In this document: in pieces, positions 6,403-16,170 of the stretch | Layout of the letters: each line of letters begins with the position of its first letter | How positions within the stretch are numbered: position 1 is the first letter of the stretch | Assembly: GCF_000564855.1 (NCBI RefSeq) | Contig: NZ_AYXG01000224.1 | Coordinates: forward strand, 1-33,142 | Reading direction: 5' to 3' | Source: Actinokineospora spheciospongiae | GTDB lineage: Bacteria > Actinomycetota > Actinomycetes > Mycobacteriales > Pseudonocardiaceae | DNA length: 33,142 nucleotides | Notes under the pieces: generated by a model | The model's input: the letters and a program-made list of their open reading frames with translations, nothing else | Told to the model about the DNA's origin: nothing | The model's database searches: none | Made by a program: the position numbers and the translations under genes

Positions 6403-7242
6403 ATGACCGCCGAACTTGGCCGGGTGGGCGTCTGGAGCGGGGCCCACCTGTGGACCGACGGCGCGGAGCACGCGGCCGAACTCGAAGAGCTGGGCTTCAC
6501 CGCGCTGTGGCTGGGCGGCTCCCCCGGCGGTGACCTCGCCGTCGTCGACGCGCTGCTCGGCGGCACCGCCGCGCTCGCCGTCGGCACCAGCATCGTCAGC
6601 ATCTGGACCGACGGGCCCGCGGGGATCGCCACCGCGTTCGACCGCATCTCCACCCGGTTCCCCGGCCGGTTCGTCCTCGGCCTGGGCGCCAGCCACGCGG
6701 CCCTGGTGGAGAGCGTCACCGACAAGACCTACGAGAAGCCCTACAGCAAGCTGGTGGACTACCTCGACCAGCTCGCCGTGCCGATGGACTCCGTCGCCCT
6801 GGCCGCACTGGGCCCGCGCACGGTCAAGCTGGCCGGGGCCCGCACCCGCGGCGCCCTGCCCTACCTGGTCACCCCCGAGCACACCGCCCGGGCCAGGGAA
6901 CTGCTCGGCGCGGGCCCGCTGCTGGCCCCCGAGCAGCACGTGGTCCTGGAGACCGACCCGGCCAGGGCCCGCGAGCTGGCCCGCGGCGCCCTGGCCATGT
7001 ACCTGGGGCTGCCGAACTACGTCAACAACTGGCGCCGCCTCGGGTTCACCGAGGACGACGTCAAGGGCAGCGACCGGCTCGTCGACGCCCTCGTCGCCTG
7101 GGGCGACGAGGAGGCCATCCGCGAGCGGGTCGCCGAGCACCACGCCGCCGGTGCCGACCACGTGGCGATCCAGGTGGTCACCGCCGACGGCGGGCTCGAC
7201 TTCGCCGCCTACCGCAGCCTGGCGGCGGCGCTCACGGGGTGA
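6403..7242 (+). CDS. LLM-class (luciferase-like) F420-dependent oxidoreductase
   Basis: This 279-residue protein has the luciferase-like TIM barrel. Early features are GRVGVWSGAHLWTDGAEHAAELEELGF and the strand ALWLGGSPGGDL; these are followed by GTSIVSIWTDGPAGIATAFDRIS, the glycine-rich RFVLGLGASHAALVE, and a late AGADHVAIQVV. This pattern matches the actinobacterial F420-dependent family often labelled TIGR03620. It probably uses F420 rather than FMN, by family resemblance. A CGGAGGG site precedes the ATG. Its end overlaps the convergent DUF427 gene by 11 bp. It is divergent from the AKR, so the two may be co-regulated redox enzymes. Confidence 0.88.
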   Translation: MTAELGRVGVWSGAHLWTDGAEHAAELEELGFTALWLGGSPGGDLAVVDALLGGTAALAVGTSIVSIWTDGPAGIATAFDRISTRFPGRFVLGLGASHAALVESVTDKTYEKPYSKLVDYLDQLAVPMDSVALAALGPRTVKLAGARTRGALPYLVTPEHTARARELLGAGPLLAPEQHVVLETDPARARELARGALAMYLGLPNYVNNWRRLGFTEDDVKGSDRLVDALVAWGDEEAIRERVAEHHAAGADHVAIQVVTADGGLDFAAYRSLAAALTG

Positions 7243-7516
7243 TCTCGACCCCGCGCCAGAAGGCCACGTGGTCCTTGATCTCCGCCGCCGCGTCCTTCGG
7301 CGCCGGGTAGTACCAGGCCGCGTCGGTGTTCTCCTGACCGTCGACGGTCAAGGAGTAGTAGCTGGCCGTCCCCTTCCACGGGCACACGCTCGTGGTGGGG
7401 GACGCGCTCAGGAGGTCCCGGCGCACGGAGTCCGGCGGGAAGTAGTGGTTCCCCTCGACGACCTTTGTGTCGTCGCTCTCGGCGATCGTCTCGCCATTCC
7501 AGGTCGCGGTGGTCAT
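7232..7516 (-). CDS. DUF427 domain protein
   Basis: This 94-residue protein is a single DUF427 domain (PF04248). Family-typical features are TTATWNGETIAESDDTKVVEG, YFPPDSVR, the CPWKGTASYYSL segment with its conserved Cys-Pro-Trp-Lys-Gly, and AAWYYPAPKDAAAEIKDHVAF. The function is unknown. It is divergent from fba (79-bp gap) and overlaps the LLM gene tail by 11 bp. Confidence 0.9.
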   Translation of the reverse strand: MTTATWNGETIAESDDTKVVEGNHYFPPDSVRRDLLSASPTTSVCPWKGTASYYSLTVDGQENTDAAWYYPAPKDAAAEIKDHVAFWRGVEITP

Positions 7517-7555
7517 GTGGTCAGTCTGACGGAGCGGACCGGTGCGCGCTGCTCG

Positions 7556-7561
7556 TACTAT
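7556..7561 (+). promoter_or_regulatory. fba: Possible -10 box for fba
   Basis: TACTAT is a good actinobacterial -10 hexamer 33 nt before the ATG, leaving a short leader that contains GAGGAGG. I cannot pick out a convincing -35 box. Confidence 0.4.
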
Positions 7562-7594
7562 CCAGCGAAAGTCCCACCCCGAGGAGGACCACCG

Positions 7595-8629
<1,035 letters not shown>

Positions 8630-8666
8630 GCATTCGAGGGTCGCGCATCACAGGTTGAAACAACGA

Positions 8667-8702
8667 CGGCGGCGGGGCACCTGCACAGGTGCCCCGCCGC
8701 CG
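8667..8702 (+). terminator. Strong hairpin terminator between fba and the DUF397 gene
   Basis: A 17-bp perfect stem (8667-8683 with 8686-8702) closes on a 2-nt gap, so in practice the loop is at least 4 nt. It is very GC-rich and lies between two convergent genes, so it should stop transcription from both sides. Confidence 0.8.
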
Positions 8703-8709
8703 CTGTTCG

Positions 8710-8910
8710 TCAACGCTGCTTGGCCCAGCCCCGGAGCTGGTCGAACGCGGTGGGCGCGAGCACAAGGTGACCGCTGTCCGGGCTCTTGCTGTCCCGAACA
8801 GCCGCTCCCACCGGCAGGTTCGCCAACTCAACACACTGCGCGCCACCCGCCGAACTCCGGCTCGACTTGCGCCAAGTCAACCCGGCCAGGGTGCTCGGGG
8901 AGATCGACAT
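8710..8910 (-). CDS. DUF397 domain protein
   Basis: This 66-residue protein is a single DUF397 domain (PF04149), recognisable by LTWRKSSRSSAGGAQCVELANLP, AVRDSKSPDSGHLVL and FDQL. DUF397 proteins are actinobacterial partners of Scr1-type HTH regulators, and the upstream gene is one. The ATG at 8910 is 13 nt past the regulator's TAA, with AAGGGAG in between as a ribosome site; a TTG at 8931 would overlap the regulator. The pair probably forms one operon. Pairs of this kind have been proposed to act like toxin-antitoxin or developmental switch modules. Confidence 0.9.
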   Translation of the reverse strand: MSISPSTLAGLTWRKSSRSSAGGAQCVELANLPVGAAVRDSKSPDSGHLVLAPTAFDQLRGWAKQR

Positions 8911-8923
8911 GGTGGGGACTCCC

Positions 8924-9751
8924 TTACTCAAGCTCGATGATCCTCCGTTTCAGCTCATCCTGACTGGCTTCCTCGTCCAACGCCAGGTCGCTCGCCTGCT
9001 CGAAGGCCAGGCTGTAGGTGTCCGTGGTCTTGAGGTAGTCGGCCCCGGTCAAGGTTTCGGTGTATGCGATCCGGGCATTGGCGGGCTCGATCCACAGCAG
9101 GGTGAACGGCCCGCCCAACCCGGCAGCCGCCCCAGCCGACCACGGGATCAGGCGGATCGAGATGTTCGGCAGCTCAGCGAACCCCGCGAGCCTGCGCAAC
9201 TGATCGGCAAGCACTTCCCTGCCCCCGGTTTCGCGGTGCAGTGCCTCAAAGCCGAGCACCGCATAAACCTTCGTCCCCGATCCGCGCAGCCGTTCGCCCC
9301 GTTCGCGCCTGGCTGCCGCCATGCCCGCCACCTGGGCGCCGGGGATCACCGGTGAGCGCATCAACTGCGCCCGCGCGTACTCCACTGTCTGGAAGATGCC
9401 CGGAATCTCGTGGTACACCATGCGGATCTCGGTGGAGTCGCGCTCCAGCGCCACGTACTGCCGCGCCGAGTCGGTGACCCGTTCCGGCGCCGCCGACCGC
9501 CGCCCATCAGCGGCGAGCGACCGCAACTGCTCCGCCTCGTGCCCACTCACCCCGTAGATCCGCAACATCTCGTCGCACTCCCGGGGCTTGGTCGCCAACT
9601 GCCCCGTCTCCACCTTCGACAGCTTCCCGCGATACCACCCCAACGCGACGTTCGCCGCCTCCAACTCCACCCCGGCGCGCTCCCGAAGCTCCCTCGCCCG
9701 CGCCCCGAAGATCAACCGCTGGACCACCGGCCCCGGATCAGTGCTTTTCAC
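8924..9751 (-). CDS. Scr1-type XRE-family transcriptional regulator (DUF5753)
   Basis: This regulator has an N-terminal HTH (about residues 12-70: ARELRERAGVELEAANVALG, then YRGKLSKVETGQ) and a C-terminal DUF5753 domain with the family marks VYHEIPGIFQTVEYARA, LRRLAGFAELPNISIRLIPW and a late YSLAFEQASDLAL. Family members bind DNA and work with a DUF397 partner. The GTG at 9751 (275 residues) gives the family-like N-terminus; a TTG at 9799 adds 16 residues and runs into the divergent promoter region, so I prefer 9751. The DUF397 gene follows immediately. The upstream spacer carries several GTCTC(A) repeats that are likely autoregulatory sites. Confidence 0.88.
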   Translation of the reverse strand: MKSTDPGPVVQRLIFGARARELRERAGVELEAANVALGWYRGKLSKVETGQLATKPRECDEMLRIYGVSGHEAEQLRSLAADGRRSAAPERVTDSARQYVALERDSTEIRMVYHEIPGIFQTVEYARAQLMRSPVIPGAQVAGMAAARRERGERLRGSGTKVYAVLGFEALHRETGGREVLADQLRRLAGFAELPNISIRLIPWSAGAAAGLGGPFTLLWIEPANARIAYTETLTGADYLKTTDTYSLAFEQASDLALDEEASQDELKRRIIELE

Positions 9752-9778
9752 ACCCCAAGCCTGCCCGTCCACCCCGCG

Positions 9779-9859
9779 TCTCACAGAGCGTACTGCCAAA
9801 CGTCACCCTTTGAGACTCATGATTCATCCAGGAGAGCCGCTTGTCTCCTGCGTCTCAAA
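9779..9859. promoter_or_regulatory. GTCTCA/TGAGAC repeat cluster in the divergent spacer
   Basis: GTCTCA at 9779-9784, TTTGAGAC at 9809-9816 and its exact inverse GTCTCAAA at 9852-9859 lie between the Scr1-like regulator and the small gene at 9874; a partial GTCTC is at 9843-9847. The two 8-bp arms are 43 bp apart, close to four helical turns. The layout suits binding by a dimeric HTH protein, probably the neighbouring regulator. Confidence 0.5.
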
Positions 9860-9873
9860 CGTAATCTCCAGTC

Positions 9874-10092
9874 ATGCGCACCAACTCGCACATCAGCATC
9901 AGCACCGGCGTCATCTGCACCGCCGCCGTCGACCTCCGAGCCATGCCCGGCCACGGCGACGCCTACGACTTCGTCTTCGAATCCGACGACCAGCACTTCG
10001 CCCTGGCCTTCGACGCCCCCACCCTCGCCCACTTCATCGACCTGGCCCAAAACCTCCTCGCCCAGCAGGCCACCCCACCCGCCGCGCCCTGA
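9874..10092 (+). CDS. Small acidic protein divergent from the Scr1-like regulator
   Basis: This 72-residue protein (MRTNSHISISTGVICTAAVD, then a DAYDFVFESDDQHFALAFD stretch) has GC-rich third positions throughout and no membrane segment. It is acidic in the middle with an Ala/Pro tail. I recognise no named domain. It starts 14 bp after an inverted repeat shared with the Scr1-like regulator's promoter, so it is a good candidate target or third component of that module. No clear ribosome site is visible. Confidence 0.6.
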   Translation: MRTNSHISISTGVICTAAVDLRAMPGHGDAYDFVFESDDQHFALAFDAPTLAHFIDLAQNLLAQQATPPAAP

Positions 10093-10140
10093 ACCCGCCC
10101 GCCCCGGCCCCACCCGGCCCTCGCGCGGCATGATGGCCCC

Positions 10141-10548
10141 ATGAACCTGCTTGGCGGACCCGACCCCACGTACCTGCCCGACCGGCCCGAACAGCAGGCC
10201 GCCCTCGAAGCGGGCCAGGACCCGGTCGAGGTCGTCACCGGCACCCCCGACTTCAGCGAGGCCTGGGCCGCCTTGGCCGAGGGGTCCCTCGCCGACGGTC
10301 AGCCGGTCGCGGCCTACGCCTACGCCCGCACCGGCTACCACCGCGGCCTCGACCAGCTCCGCCGCGCAGGCTGGAAGGGCCACGGCCCCATCCCGTGGTC
10401 GCACCGCCCCAACCAGGGCTTCCTCCGCGCCCTCGCCGCCCTCGCCAAGGCCGCCCAGGCCATCGGCGAGACCGAGGAGCACACCCGCTGCGCCACCTTC
10501 CTCGCCGACTCCGACCCCCAGGCCCCCGCCGCCCTCGGTCTGGCCTGA
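10141..10548 (+). CDS. DUF3151 domain protein
   Basis: This 135-residue protein matches DUF3151 (PF11349), a family nearly confined to actinobacteria and often found near fba; M. tuberculosis Rv0360c, near fba Rv0363c, is the example I recall. Visible family features are LGGPDPTYLPD, the helical FSEAWAALAE and AAYAYARTGYHRGLDQLRRAGW, then GPIPWSHRPNQGFLRALAALA. The fold is probably alpha-helical and TPR-like; the role is unknown. The ATG at 10141 is 6 nt after CATGAT, consistent with leaderless expression. A 16-bp hairpin follows the stop. Confidence 0.92.
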   Translation: MNLLGGPDPTYLPDRPEQQAALEAGQDPVEVVTGTPDFSEAWAALAEGSLADGQPVAAYAYARTGYHRGLDQLRRAGWKGHGPIPWSHRPNQGFLRALAALAKAAQAIGETEEHTRCATFLADSDPQAPAALGLA

Positions 10549-10563
10549 CCCACCCGCCCCCGG

Positions 10564-10610
10564 CTTCCACCCGCCCCGGCGACGAATCCCGTCACCGGGG
10601 CGGGTGGAAG
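10564..10610 (+). terminator. Long hairpin terminator after the DUF3151 gene
   Basis: A perfect 16-bp stem pairs 10564-10579 with 10595-10610. The 15-nt interior can form a second short GACG/CGTC stem. It begins 15 nt after the stop codon. Confidence 0.8.
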
Positions 10611-10719
10611 TCGGGGTACCGGCAGTTCACGTGACCGTGGGGTGGTAGACGCCGGGCGGTGGCCGGGTGGTCTTGGGGTCGGGCCAGGGTTGGGCCGAGA
10701 CGGGACGTGGAGGTTGGTC

Positions 10720-11844
10720 ATGACGGTTGCCCGGATGCTGGGGGTTGCTGTGTCGGCATTGGCTTTGGTGGGGACCGCTGCGCTGAGCAGTGCTGCCGCT
10801 GCTCCCGAGCAGGCGGCTGGGCGGCCCGGGGAGCGGGCGACCCCGCTGGTGATCGGGCACCGGGGCGCTTCCGGCTACCGGCCGGAGCACACGCTGGCCG
10901 GCTACGAGCTGGCGGCGCGGATGGGGGCCGACTTCATCGAGCCCGACCTGGTCTCCACCAAGGACGGCGTGCTGGTGGCCCGGCACGAACCGGAGATCGG
11001 GGGGACGACCGACGTCGCCGCGCACCCGGAGTTCGCGGGGCGGCGGACGACGAAGGACCTGGACGGGGTCGCGGTGACCGGGTGGTTCACCGAGGACTTC
11101 ACGCTGGCCGAGTTGAAGACGCTGCGGGCGACCGAGCGGATTCCGGACGTCCGGCAGGAGAACACGATCCACAACGGGCGCCACCAGGTGCCCACGCTCC
11201 AGGAAGTGATCGACCTCAAGAACCGGCTCTCGCGGGAGCTGGGGCGCGAGGTGGGGATCTACCCGGAGACCAAGCACCCCACCTACTTCCAGCGCCAAGG
11301 CCTCGCTCTGGAGCCCGAGCTGGTGCGGGTCCTCAACCGCAACGGGCTCAACCGGCGCAACGCGAAGGTGTTCGTGCAGTCCTTCGAGGTGGCGAACCTC
11401 AAGGCGCTGCACCGGGAGCTGCGGGTCCCGCTGGTCCAGTTGACCTCGGCCTCCGGCGCGCCCTACGACTTCGTGGCGGCCGGGGACGAGCGGACCTACG
11501 CCGACGTCGTCAGCGCCCAGGGCCTCAAGGAGGTCTCGACCTACGCCGACGGGGTCGGGCCGGACAAGAACCAGGTCGTGGCGCGGGACGCGGCGGGCAA
11601 CCTGGCGCAGCCGACGCGGTTGGTGGCCGACGCCCACGCGGTGGGGCTCAAGGTGCACCCGTACACGTTCCGGGCGGAGAACACGTTCCTGCCGAAGAAC
11701 CTGCGGTCGGACGCCGTCGCGGCCAACTACGGCGACCTGTTCGCGGAGCTGAGCGCTTTCTGGAAGGCCGGGGTCGACGGGGTGTTCAGCGACAACCCCG
11801 ACATCGCGGTCGCCTCCCGGGCGGAGAACTTCCCGCGCGCGTAG
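10720..11844 (+). CDS. Secreted glycerophosphodiester phosphodiesterase
   Basis: This enzyme hydrolyses glycerophosphodiesters to glycerol-3-phosphate and an alcohol, supplying phosphate or carbon from lipid headgroups. The 374-residue protein has a Sec signal peptide (about residues 1-28, ending SSAAAAPE). The GDPD TIM barrel follows with VIGHRGASGYRPEHTLAGY (His47), IEPDL (Glu74, Asp76) and ARHEPE (His89). The large insert and length match periplasmic GlpQ-type enzymes rather than short UgpQ. The ATG at 10720 has GTGGAGG upstream and begins the signal peptide. A bidirectional terminator follows. The final Glu-rich GVFSDNPDIAV segment is typical of the family. Confidence 0.93.
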   Translation: MTVARMLGVAVSALALVGTAALSSAAAAPEQAAGRPGERATPLVIGHRGASGYRPEHTLAGYELAARMGADFIEPDLVSTKDGVLVARHEPEIGGTTDVAAHPEFAGRRTTKDLDGVAVTGWFTEDFTLAELKTLRATERIPDVRQENTIHNGRHQVPTLQEVIDLKNRLSRELGREVGIYPETKHPTYFQRQGLALEPELVRVLNRNGLNRRNAKVFVQSFEVANLKALHRELRVPLVQLTSASGAPYDFVAAGDERTYADVVSAQGLKEVSTYADGVGPDKNQVVARDAAGNLAQPTRLVADAHAVGLKVHPYTFRAENTFLPKNLRSDAVAANYGDLFAELSAFWKAGVDGVFSDNPDIAVASRAENFPRA

Positions 11845-11859
11845 ACCACCCAGCCGCAG

Positions 11860-11890
11860 GAGGCCGTCACCGGAACCCGGTGGCGGCCTC
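11860..11890. terminator. Bidirectional terminator between the GDPD and zinc-finger genes
   Basis: A 14-bp stem with one G-U pair joins 11860-11873 to 11877-11890 around an AAC loop and is followed by TTT on the plus strand. It lies between convergent genes. Confidence 0.8.
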
Positions 11891-11904
11891 TTTGGTCCTC
11901 CCGG

Positions 11905-12165
11905 TCAGACGAGGCGGTTGTCCGGGTAGCACCAGCGCCAGGACTCGCCCGGTTCGTGGGAGCGCATGACGGGGTGGCCGCTCGCCCCGTGGTGGGCGGT
12001 GGCGTGCCTGTGCGGGCTGGAGTCGCAGCAGGCGACGTGGCCGCAGGTGAGGCACTGGCGCAGGTGGACCCAGTGGCGTTCGCCGAGGGCGGCGCAGTCG
12101 GGGCACTCGTCGGTCGCGTCGGCGGTCACCCCGGTGGGGAGGTCTTCGGTGTGTGCGCAACTCAT
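11905..12165 (-). CDS. UBP-type zinc-finger protein
   Basis: This 86-residue protein is a single UBP-type zinc finger (PF02148). It has the ordered ligands of CAHTE, DECPDCAALG, HLRQCLTCGHVACCDSSPHRHA, a following HH pair and HPVMRSHEPGESWRWCYPDN. Bacterial members are not known to bind ubiquitin, so its ligand is open; it may sense or tether the C-terminus of a partner. The ATG at 12165 has GAGAGGA just upstream. It is divergent from the Na+/H+ antiporter across 65 bp. I recall UBP fingers occurring beside, or fused to, such antiporters in actinobacteria, which suggests a functional link. Confidence 0.9.
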   Translation of the reverse strand: MSCAHTEDLPTGVTADATDECPDCAALGERHWVHLRQCLTCGHVACCDSSPHRHATAHHGASGHPVMRSHEPGESWRWCYPDNRLV

Positions 12166-12230
12166 CGGCGGTCCTCTCGGGCGACTATGGGTCATCCTCG
12201 CGCAGAGGACCGGCGGGTGTGGAGGTACGG

Positions 12231-13778
12231 GTGGAACTGCTGCTGTTGTTGGTGGGGTCGTGGGCCGTGACGGTGCTGGCGCGGCGCGTGGACTGGCCCG
12301 CCCCGCTGGTGCTGACCGCGGTGGGCATCGGGGTGTCGTTCATCCCGGGGGTGCCGGAGTTCGGGCTGGACCCGGACCTGGTGCTGCTGGTCGTGCTGGC
12401 CCCGCTGCTGTACTCGGCCGCCCTGGACAGCTCCTACCTCGACATCAAGGCCAACATCCGGCCGATCGGGTTGCTGGCGGTGGGGCTGGTGCTGACCACG
12501 ACCGCCGTGGTCGGGCTGGTGGCGCACTGGGTGGTGCCGGGGTTGGGCCTGGCGCCCGCGCTGGTGCTGGGGGCGGTGGTGGCGCCGCCGGACGCGGTGG
12601 CGGCGGTGGCGATCGGGCGTCGGCTGGGGTTGCCCCGGCGGGCGATGACGCTGCTGACCGGGGAGAGCCTGGGCAACGACGCGACGGCGCTGACCGCGTT
12701 CAAGGTGGCGGTGGCGGCCGCGGTGGGCGGGTCGGCGATCTCCTGGGGCGACGGGCTGGTGACGTTCCTGGTCGCGGCCGTCGGCGGGGTGGCGGTGGGG
12801 CTGGTGGTGGCCGTCGTCGTGCACGCGGTCCGGCTGCGGGTGGGTGACGGGGCGTTGGAGAGCGCGCTGGGGCTGCTGGTGCCGTTCGGGGTGTACCTGC
12901 TGGCCGAGGAGGTGCACTCGTCCGGGGTGCTGGCCGTGGTGGTCGCGGGTCTCTACCTGGGGCACAACGCGCCCGCGGCGGGCTTCTCGACCCGGTTGCA
13001 GGAGACGGCGGTGTGGAAGTCGCTGGACGTGCTGCTGGAGTCGCTGGTGTTCGCGCTGATCGGGTTGCAGGTGCGGACGGCCGTGGCGGACGCCGACCCG
13101 GGGTGGGACCTGCTGGGGGCGTCGGCGGTGGTGCTGCTGGCGGCGATCCTGGTGCGGTTCGCGTGGATGTTCCCCGCGGCGTACGTGCCGAGGTGGCTGT
13201 TCAAGCGGGTCCGGGAGCGCGAACCGGTGGCACCGGGGTGGCGGCAGGTGACGGTGCTCGGGTGGGCCGGGATGCGCGGGGTGGTGTCACTGGCCGCGGC
13301 GGCGGCCATCCCGCTGGAGATGCCCGGGCACGACGTGGTGCTGCTGCTGACGCTCGTGGTGACCGTGGGCACGCTGCTCCTGCAGGGCATGACCCTGCCC
13401 GCGCTGATCCGGCGGCTGGGCGTGCGCGACTCCGGGGAGCAGGAGCGGGCGCTCGCCGAGGCGCAGGTGCAGAACAACGCGGCGCGGGCGGCGGTGTCGC
13501 GGCTGGAGGAGATCGTCGACTCCAGCGCGGTGCCGGAGCACCTGGCGGCGCGGCTGCGGGCGCTCGCGGAGCACCGGGGCAACGCGGCGTGGGAGCGGCT
13601 GGGGCGGCAGGAGGAGGAGAGCCCGGCCGCGGCGTTCCGGCGGCTGCGGCGGGAGATGCTGTCGGCGGAGCGGGCGGAGTTCGTGGCGGCCAGGGACCGG
13701 CGGGAGATCGACGACGAGACGCTGCGGCGGGTGCAGCGGGAGCTGGACCTGGAGGAGGCGGCGTTGTCGCGGGAGTGA
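12231..13778 (+). CDS. Na+/H+ antiporter, CPA1 family
   Basis: This 515-residue membrane antiporter exchanges Na+ or K+ for protons across the plasma membrane for pH and salt balance. It has about 11-12 hydrophobic helices. The CPA1 marks are APPDAVAAVAIGRRLGLPRR, the essential Asn-Asp in LTGESLGNDATALTAF, and WAGMRGVVSLAAAAAIP. The last 110 residues are a charged, helical cytosolic tail (SRLEEIVDSSAVPEHLAARL and beyond). The GTG at 12231 is preferred, with GGAGG 5 nt upstream; GTG at 12219 or a longer start is possible. Divergent from the UBP zinc finger and convergent with purA. Confidence 0.93.
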   Translation: MELLLLLVGSWAVTVLARRVDWPAPLVLTAVGIGVSFIPGVPEFGLDPDLVLLVVLAPLLYSAALDSSYLDIKANIRPIGLLAVGLVLTTTAVVGLVAHWVVPGLGLAPALVLGAVVAPPDAVAAVAIGRRLGLPRRAMTLLTGESLGNDATALTAFKVAVAAAVGGSAISWGDGLVTFLVAAVGGVAVGLVVAVVVHAVRLRVGDGALESALGLLVPFGVYLLAEEVHSSGVLAVVVAGLYLGHNAPAAGFSTRLQETAVWKSLDVLLESLVFALIGLQVRTAVADADPGWDLLGASAVVLLAAILVRFAWMFPAAYVPRWLFKRVREREPVAPGWRQVTVLGWAGMRGVVSLAAAAAIPLEMPGHDVVLLLTLVVTVGTLLLQGMTLPALIRRLGVRDSGEQERALAEAQVQNNAARAAVSRLEEIVDSSAVPEHLAARLRALAEHRGNAAWERLGRQEEESPAAAFRRLRREMLSAERAEFVAARDRREIDDETLRRVQRELDLEEAALSRE

Positions 13779-13798
13779 GCGCGGGTGGGTTGGTTCGG

Positions 13799-14084
13799 GG
13801 TGGTTCTGCTCGGCGTGCCTGTGTGTTGGCCGTGCCGTGGAAAAGCCCGGGAGTTTCGTGGGCTTGCCCGGGTGGGTGGTTCCGCTTGGGCGGGGCCCCT
13901 ACGGCGATCATGTGCTCCAGCGTGTCAGGTGGGGCTGAAAAGATGCCCCACCGCCCAGACAGGCTGTCACATGATCGCCACCCCCACCCGAGCAGAACCA
14001 CCCACCCGGGCATTCAGTCGCCGGGCCGCCGGTGTGGGGGTGGCCGGCGGCTGCGCCCGTTGTGCCCGGGTGGGGGTGATCTGC
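13799..14084. repeat. Head-to-head gene-end repeats forming a ~148-bp palindrome
   Basis: This spacer of about 320 bp between the convergent antiporter and purA has no plausible gene. The core TGCCCGGGTGGGTGG lies on the plus strand at 13865-13879 and, inverted, on the minus strand at 14012-13998. Going inward, GGCGATCATGTG (13903-13914) pairs with 13968-13979 and GGTGGGGC (13928-13935) with 13945-13952, around the 9-nt loop TGAAAAGAT. A partial unit lies at 13799-13814, and another copy, TGCCCGGGTGGGGGTGATC, at 14063-14081. It may act as a two-way terminator; that is inference. Confidence 0.8.
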
Positions 14085-14097
14085 GGTGTGGGGCTGG

Positions 14098-15465
<1,368 letters not shown>

Positions 15466-15483
15466 CTAGACCAGGAGACAACC

Positions 15484-16164
15484 GTGAGCGCACTCGTGCT
15501 GGCCTGCGGAAACGCGACGACCACCGCGCGCCCGGACGCGCTCACCGTGCGTCACGGGCTTGACCTGGTCGAACTGCCCGAACGGCCCGGCCGGGGGGCG
15601 CTCGACCCGGTGCTGAAGTCGTTCGCCGGGGACCGGCTCGTGGTGCACGGCACCGACGCCGACCTGGCCGCCGTCGTGCTGCGGCTGATGCGGACCGACC
15701 GGCTCGGCGCGGTCGCCGTCGGCTACCTGCCGGTCGACCCGGACGGGTCGCGGGTGGTGCCGCTGTGGGGTCTGCCACGTGACCGGGAGCGACTGGCCGC
15801 GGCCGCCGTCTCGGGGGAGGTCGACCCGTTCCCGCTGATCCGCGACGACGCGGGCGGGGTCCTGGTCGGCGGCGGGGTCGTCGACCAGCCGCAGGGCGTG
15901 GCCTACTGCGACGACGAGACGGCGCTGCGCGGGCGGGCGAAGCGGATCGAGGTCGCCCCCGACCCGGACGGCGGCCCCGGCCTGGTCGCCAGGGTCACCC
16001 GGGGCGGCCTGTTCGCCAAGAAGGTGAGCACCCACCACGGCCGGGCGTTCCAGATCGGCTGCCTGCGCACCCGCTTCGAGCGCGACGGCGTGCCCACGGA
16101 CGCGGCCAAGTGGACCTGGTACCGGCACACCGAGGACCTGCGCGTGGCCCGCGGCCTCCTCTGA
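15484..16164 (+). CDS. Conserved actinobacterial protein divergent from purA
   Basis: This 226-residue protein has no domain I can name. It starts VSALVLACGNATTTARPDAL and alternates beta-like and helical parts: an early DRLVVHGTDADLAAVVLRLMR followed by GAVAVGYLPVD resembles the nucleotide-binding half of DAGK/NAD-kinase-like proteins. The later part is strand-rich (RGGLFAKKVSTHHGRAFQIG, then TWYRHTEDLR). A gene divergent from purA is also present in M. tuberculosis (Rv0358), and this is probably its counterpart. The GTG at 15484 has AGGAG 6 nt upstream. Its stop is only 6 bp from the convergent regulator. Confidence 0.75.
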   Translation: MSALVLACGNATTTARPDALTVRHGLDLVELPERPGRGALDPVLKSFAGDRLVVHGTDADLAAVVLRLMRTDRLGAVAVGYLPVDPDGSRVVPLWGLPRDRERLAAAAVSGEVDPFPLIRDDAGGVLVGGGVVDQPQGVAYCDDETALRGRAKRIEVAPDPDGGPGLVARVTRGGLFAKKVSTHHGRAFQIGCLRTRFERDGVPTDAAKWTWYRHTEDLRVARGLL

Positions 16165-16170
16165 GCCCAC

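Noticed and set aside
13779..14097. Small ORFs in the antiporter-purA spacer
   Set aside because: They run through the palindromic repeats and have no coding character or ribosome sites; the region is better explained as paired repeats.
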